64,000 nucleotides of DNA, from contig CAVQIP010000083.1 of the NCBI GenBank assembly GCA_963712565.1, positions 1 through 64,000 of the forward strand, in the 5' to 3' direction. The notes beneath the pieces are model-generated. The model had not been told where the DNA came from. It saw only the letters and a program-made list of their open reading frames with translations, and did not search any database. Of the stretch, positions 63,145-64,000 are shown one piece after another. Position numbers and translations under genes: made by a program. The stretch comes from VAZQ01 sp963712565 (lineage in GTDB: Bacteria; Pseudomonadota; Alphaproteobacteria; Rhizobiales; Xanthobacteraceae). Numbering within the stretch: position 1 is the first letter of the stretch; the number at the start of each line of letters is the position of its first letter.

Positions 63145-63485
63145 CCGGAACTAATGCCGTCGCGCCCGAAAGGCGCTTGCAAGCCAAATAGGGACAATCG
63201 CTCCTGCCCGGCAAAGCATTCTTTCTCTCGCCTGCCTTAGATTTATTCATGTCGAGGGCGCCCGGAGGATCTCGCGTCGCCTGCCCGGCCCCTGCGCTCA
63301 AGGGTTTTTGAGGCTGCGGTCGGCCATGCGCTCCGCGTCGCCCAGGGGCGTCCCTTAACGCGGGCAGCGCTGAAAAGGCACCCGCCGCCGAAAGTCGAAA
63401 GGTCGACCCCACCCGACTCGCCGGTCTAAAGCTTGCGGCACGCAAATGCCGCCAGATCGAGCCCGGCGAGCCCGTTCTGTGGCGG
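63145..63485. other. Gene-free 341 bases with a second, weaker RNA-like structure
   Basis: Between the amidohydrolase and the cupin gene. CTGCCCG at 63281-63287 pairs with CGGGCAG at 63361-63367, and directly inside it GCCCCTG at 63288-63294 pairs with CAGGGGC at 63343-63349, enclosing a CTCAA/TTGAG hairpin at 63297-63312. GTCGAAAGGTCGAC at 63394-63407 is a further small hairpin. Open frames here are Arg/Pro-rich and unconvincing. The promoter for the amidohydrolase operon should be near 63150-63260, where AT content rises. Confidence 0.4.
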
Positions 63486-63920
63486 CTATTTCTTGACCAC
63501 GACGATCAGCGGCTTGTCCTTTGCCGCCCGGCTGTGAACGACGAACGCTCTCGCGCTCGCGCTTGCACTCTCGTTGCGCGCCAAATGGACCAACTCGGCG
63601 GGGATGATTCCGGCCTCGCCGGCCTTGAGGACCGTTGTTGGCCGCCCTTCGATTTCGACCGTCAGGTTTCCGTCGATGACCTGCAACAGCTCCTGGGCGC
63701 CGGGATGCATGTGCCAGGGGGCCGCAGCACCGGGCGGCATTTCCAGGACGTTGACCACGGTTTCTTGAACTTTCTCGTCCTGGCTCGTCAGATCGCTGCG
63801 CAAGATTTGCGTGAGTTTCGGCCCCCCTTGCGGGGCCTGAGCCAATACGATTTTCGTCCCAACAGGTACGGCGGCTGCAGAAGCCGCGAGCTGCAAGAAA
63901 TCACGGCGACCGAATGTCAT
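63486..63920 (-). CDS. Cupin domain protein with Tat signal
   Basis: 144 residues. The N-terminus MTFGRRDFLQLAASAAAVPV is a clear twin-arginine signal (GRRDFLQLA), followed by G-T-K-I-V-L-A-Q-A, so the mature protein is periplasmic. The cupin fold has motif 1 PWHMHPGAQELLQVIDGNLT with two His and a Glu metal ligands, and motif 2 AGEAGIIPAELVHLARNES with the last His. The start at 63920 is chosen because the signal begins there. Small single-domain cupins bind a metal and often act on small molecules; the substrate is unknown. Confidence 0.87.
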   Translation of the reverse strand: MTFGRRDFLQLAASAAAVPVGTKIVLAQAPQGGPKLTQILRSDLTSQDEKVQETVVNVLEMPPGAAAPWHMHPGAQELLQVIDGNLTVEIEGRPTTVLKAGEAGIIPAELVHLARNESASASARAFVVHSRAAKDKPLIVVVKK

Positions 63921-64000
63921 GGCGTCCCTCTCCTTGTCTGTATTGATATTGATGTCCCGATAGTGCCCGTCGCGCGACGCGGCAGGTCCCACCACCCCGA

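Overview
The window is high-GC, densely coded DNA from an alphaproteobacterium of the Hyphomicrobiales (Rhizobiales), most like the Bradyrhizobium/Xanthobacteraceae branch. The grounds are a CycM-type membrane-anchored cytochrome c divergent from kdsB-pheA, a sufS2-B-C-D-S-T-A operon behind a palindrome of the Irr-box type, DUF1127 and DUF2865 proteins, and several dispersed palindromic repeats of the sort common in that order. No rRNA, tRNA, CRISPR array or transposase gene was seen.

Layout. 1-1.6 kb: end of an HXXEE membrane protein, an HdeD-like protein and a GYD-domain protein. 1.9-11.3 kb: one long minus-strand operon with 4-base overlaps, reading yejA-yejA-yejB-yejE-yejF-NUDIX-ghrA, an oligopeptide/microcin C-type ABC importer with two binding proteins. 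11.5-17.2 kb: cycM, kdsB, pheA, a DUF1127 protein, a LysR regulator and a phosphohexomutase. 17.2-23 kb: sulfatase, GT87-like membrane glycosyltransferase and the helicase hrpB. 23-30.5 kb: polA, two IT-superfamily ion transporters on either side of ridA, and a DUF2865 protein. 30.5-36.4 kb: an FAD oxidoreductase, pobA, a cystathionine gamma-lyase/beta-synthase pair and an alpha/beta hydrolase. 36.5-45.9 kb: an RhlE-like helicase, then the suf Fe-S assembly operon. 46-57.2 kb: hydrolase, M28 peptidase, anmK, tyrS, a very large AsmA-like protein, bcp, an M23 peptidase and prfB. 57.2-64 kb: a more accessory stretch with a large predicted RNA-like structure, an unknown protein, a GMC oxidoreductase fused to a 3-keto-disaccharide hydrolase (DUF1080) domain, an ornithine-cyclodeaminase-like protein, an amidohydrolase and a Tat-exported cupin.

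Most genes are housekeeping: Fe-S assembly, CMP-Kdo for LPS, phenylalanine synthesis, reverse transsulfuration, peptidoglycan recycling and remodelling, DNA polymerase I, tRNA charging and translation termination. Points that stand out are: a DNA polymerase I whose 3'-5' exonuclease site has lost three of four metal ligands; a palindromic repeat inserted in frame inside hrpB; a textbook programmed +1 frameshift in prfB; an Irr-type operator before suf; the GMC-DUF1080 fusion; and the structured region at about 57.42-57.74 kb, whose non-Watson-Crick pairs all become G-U on the plus strand.

Data quality. Many conserved genes are broken by single-base shifts, often at short homopolymers and most densely at 2.3-9.2 kb, while polA and the 3.6 kb AsmA-like gene are intact. 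I read most of these as assembly or sequencing errors, not gene decay. Such genes are annotated over their full extent and marked as frameshifted.
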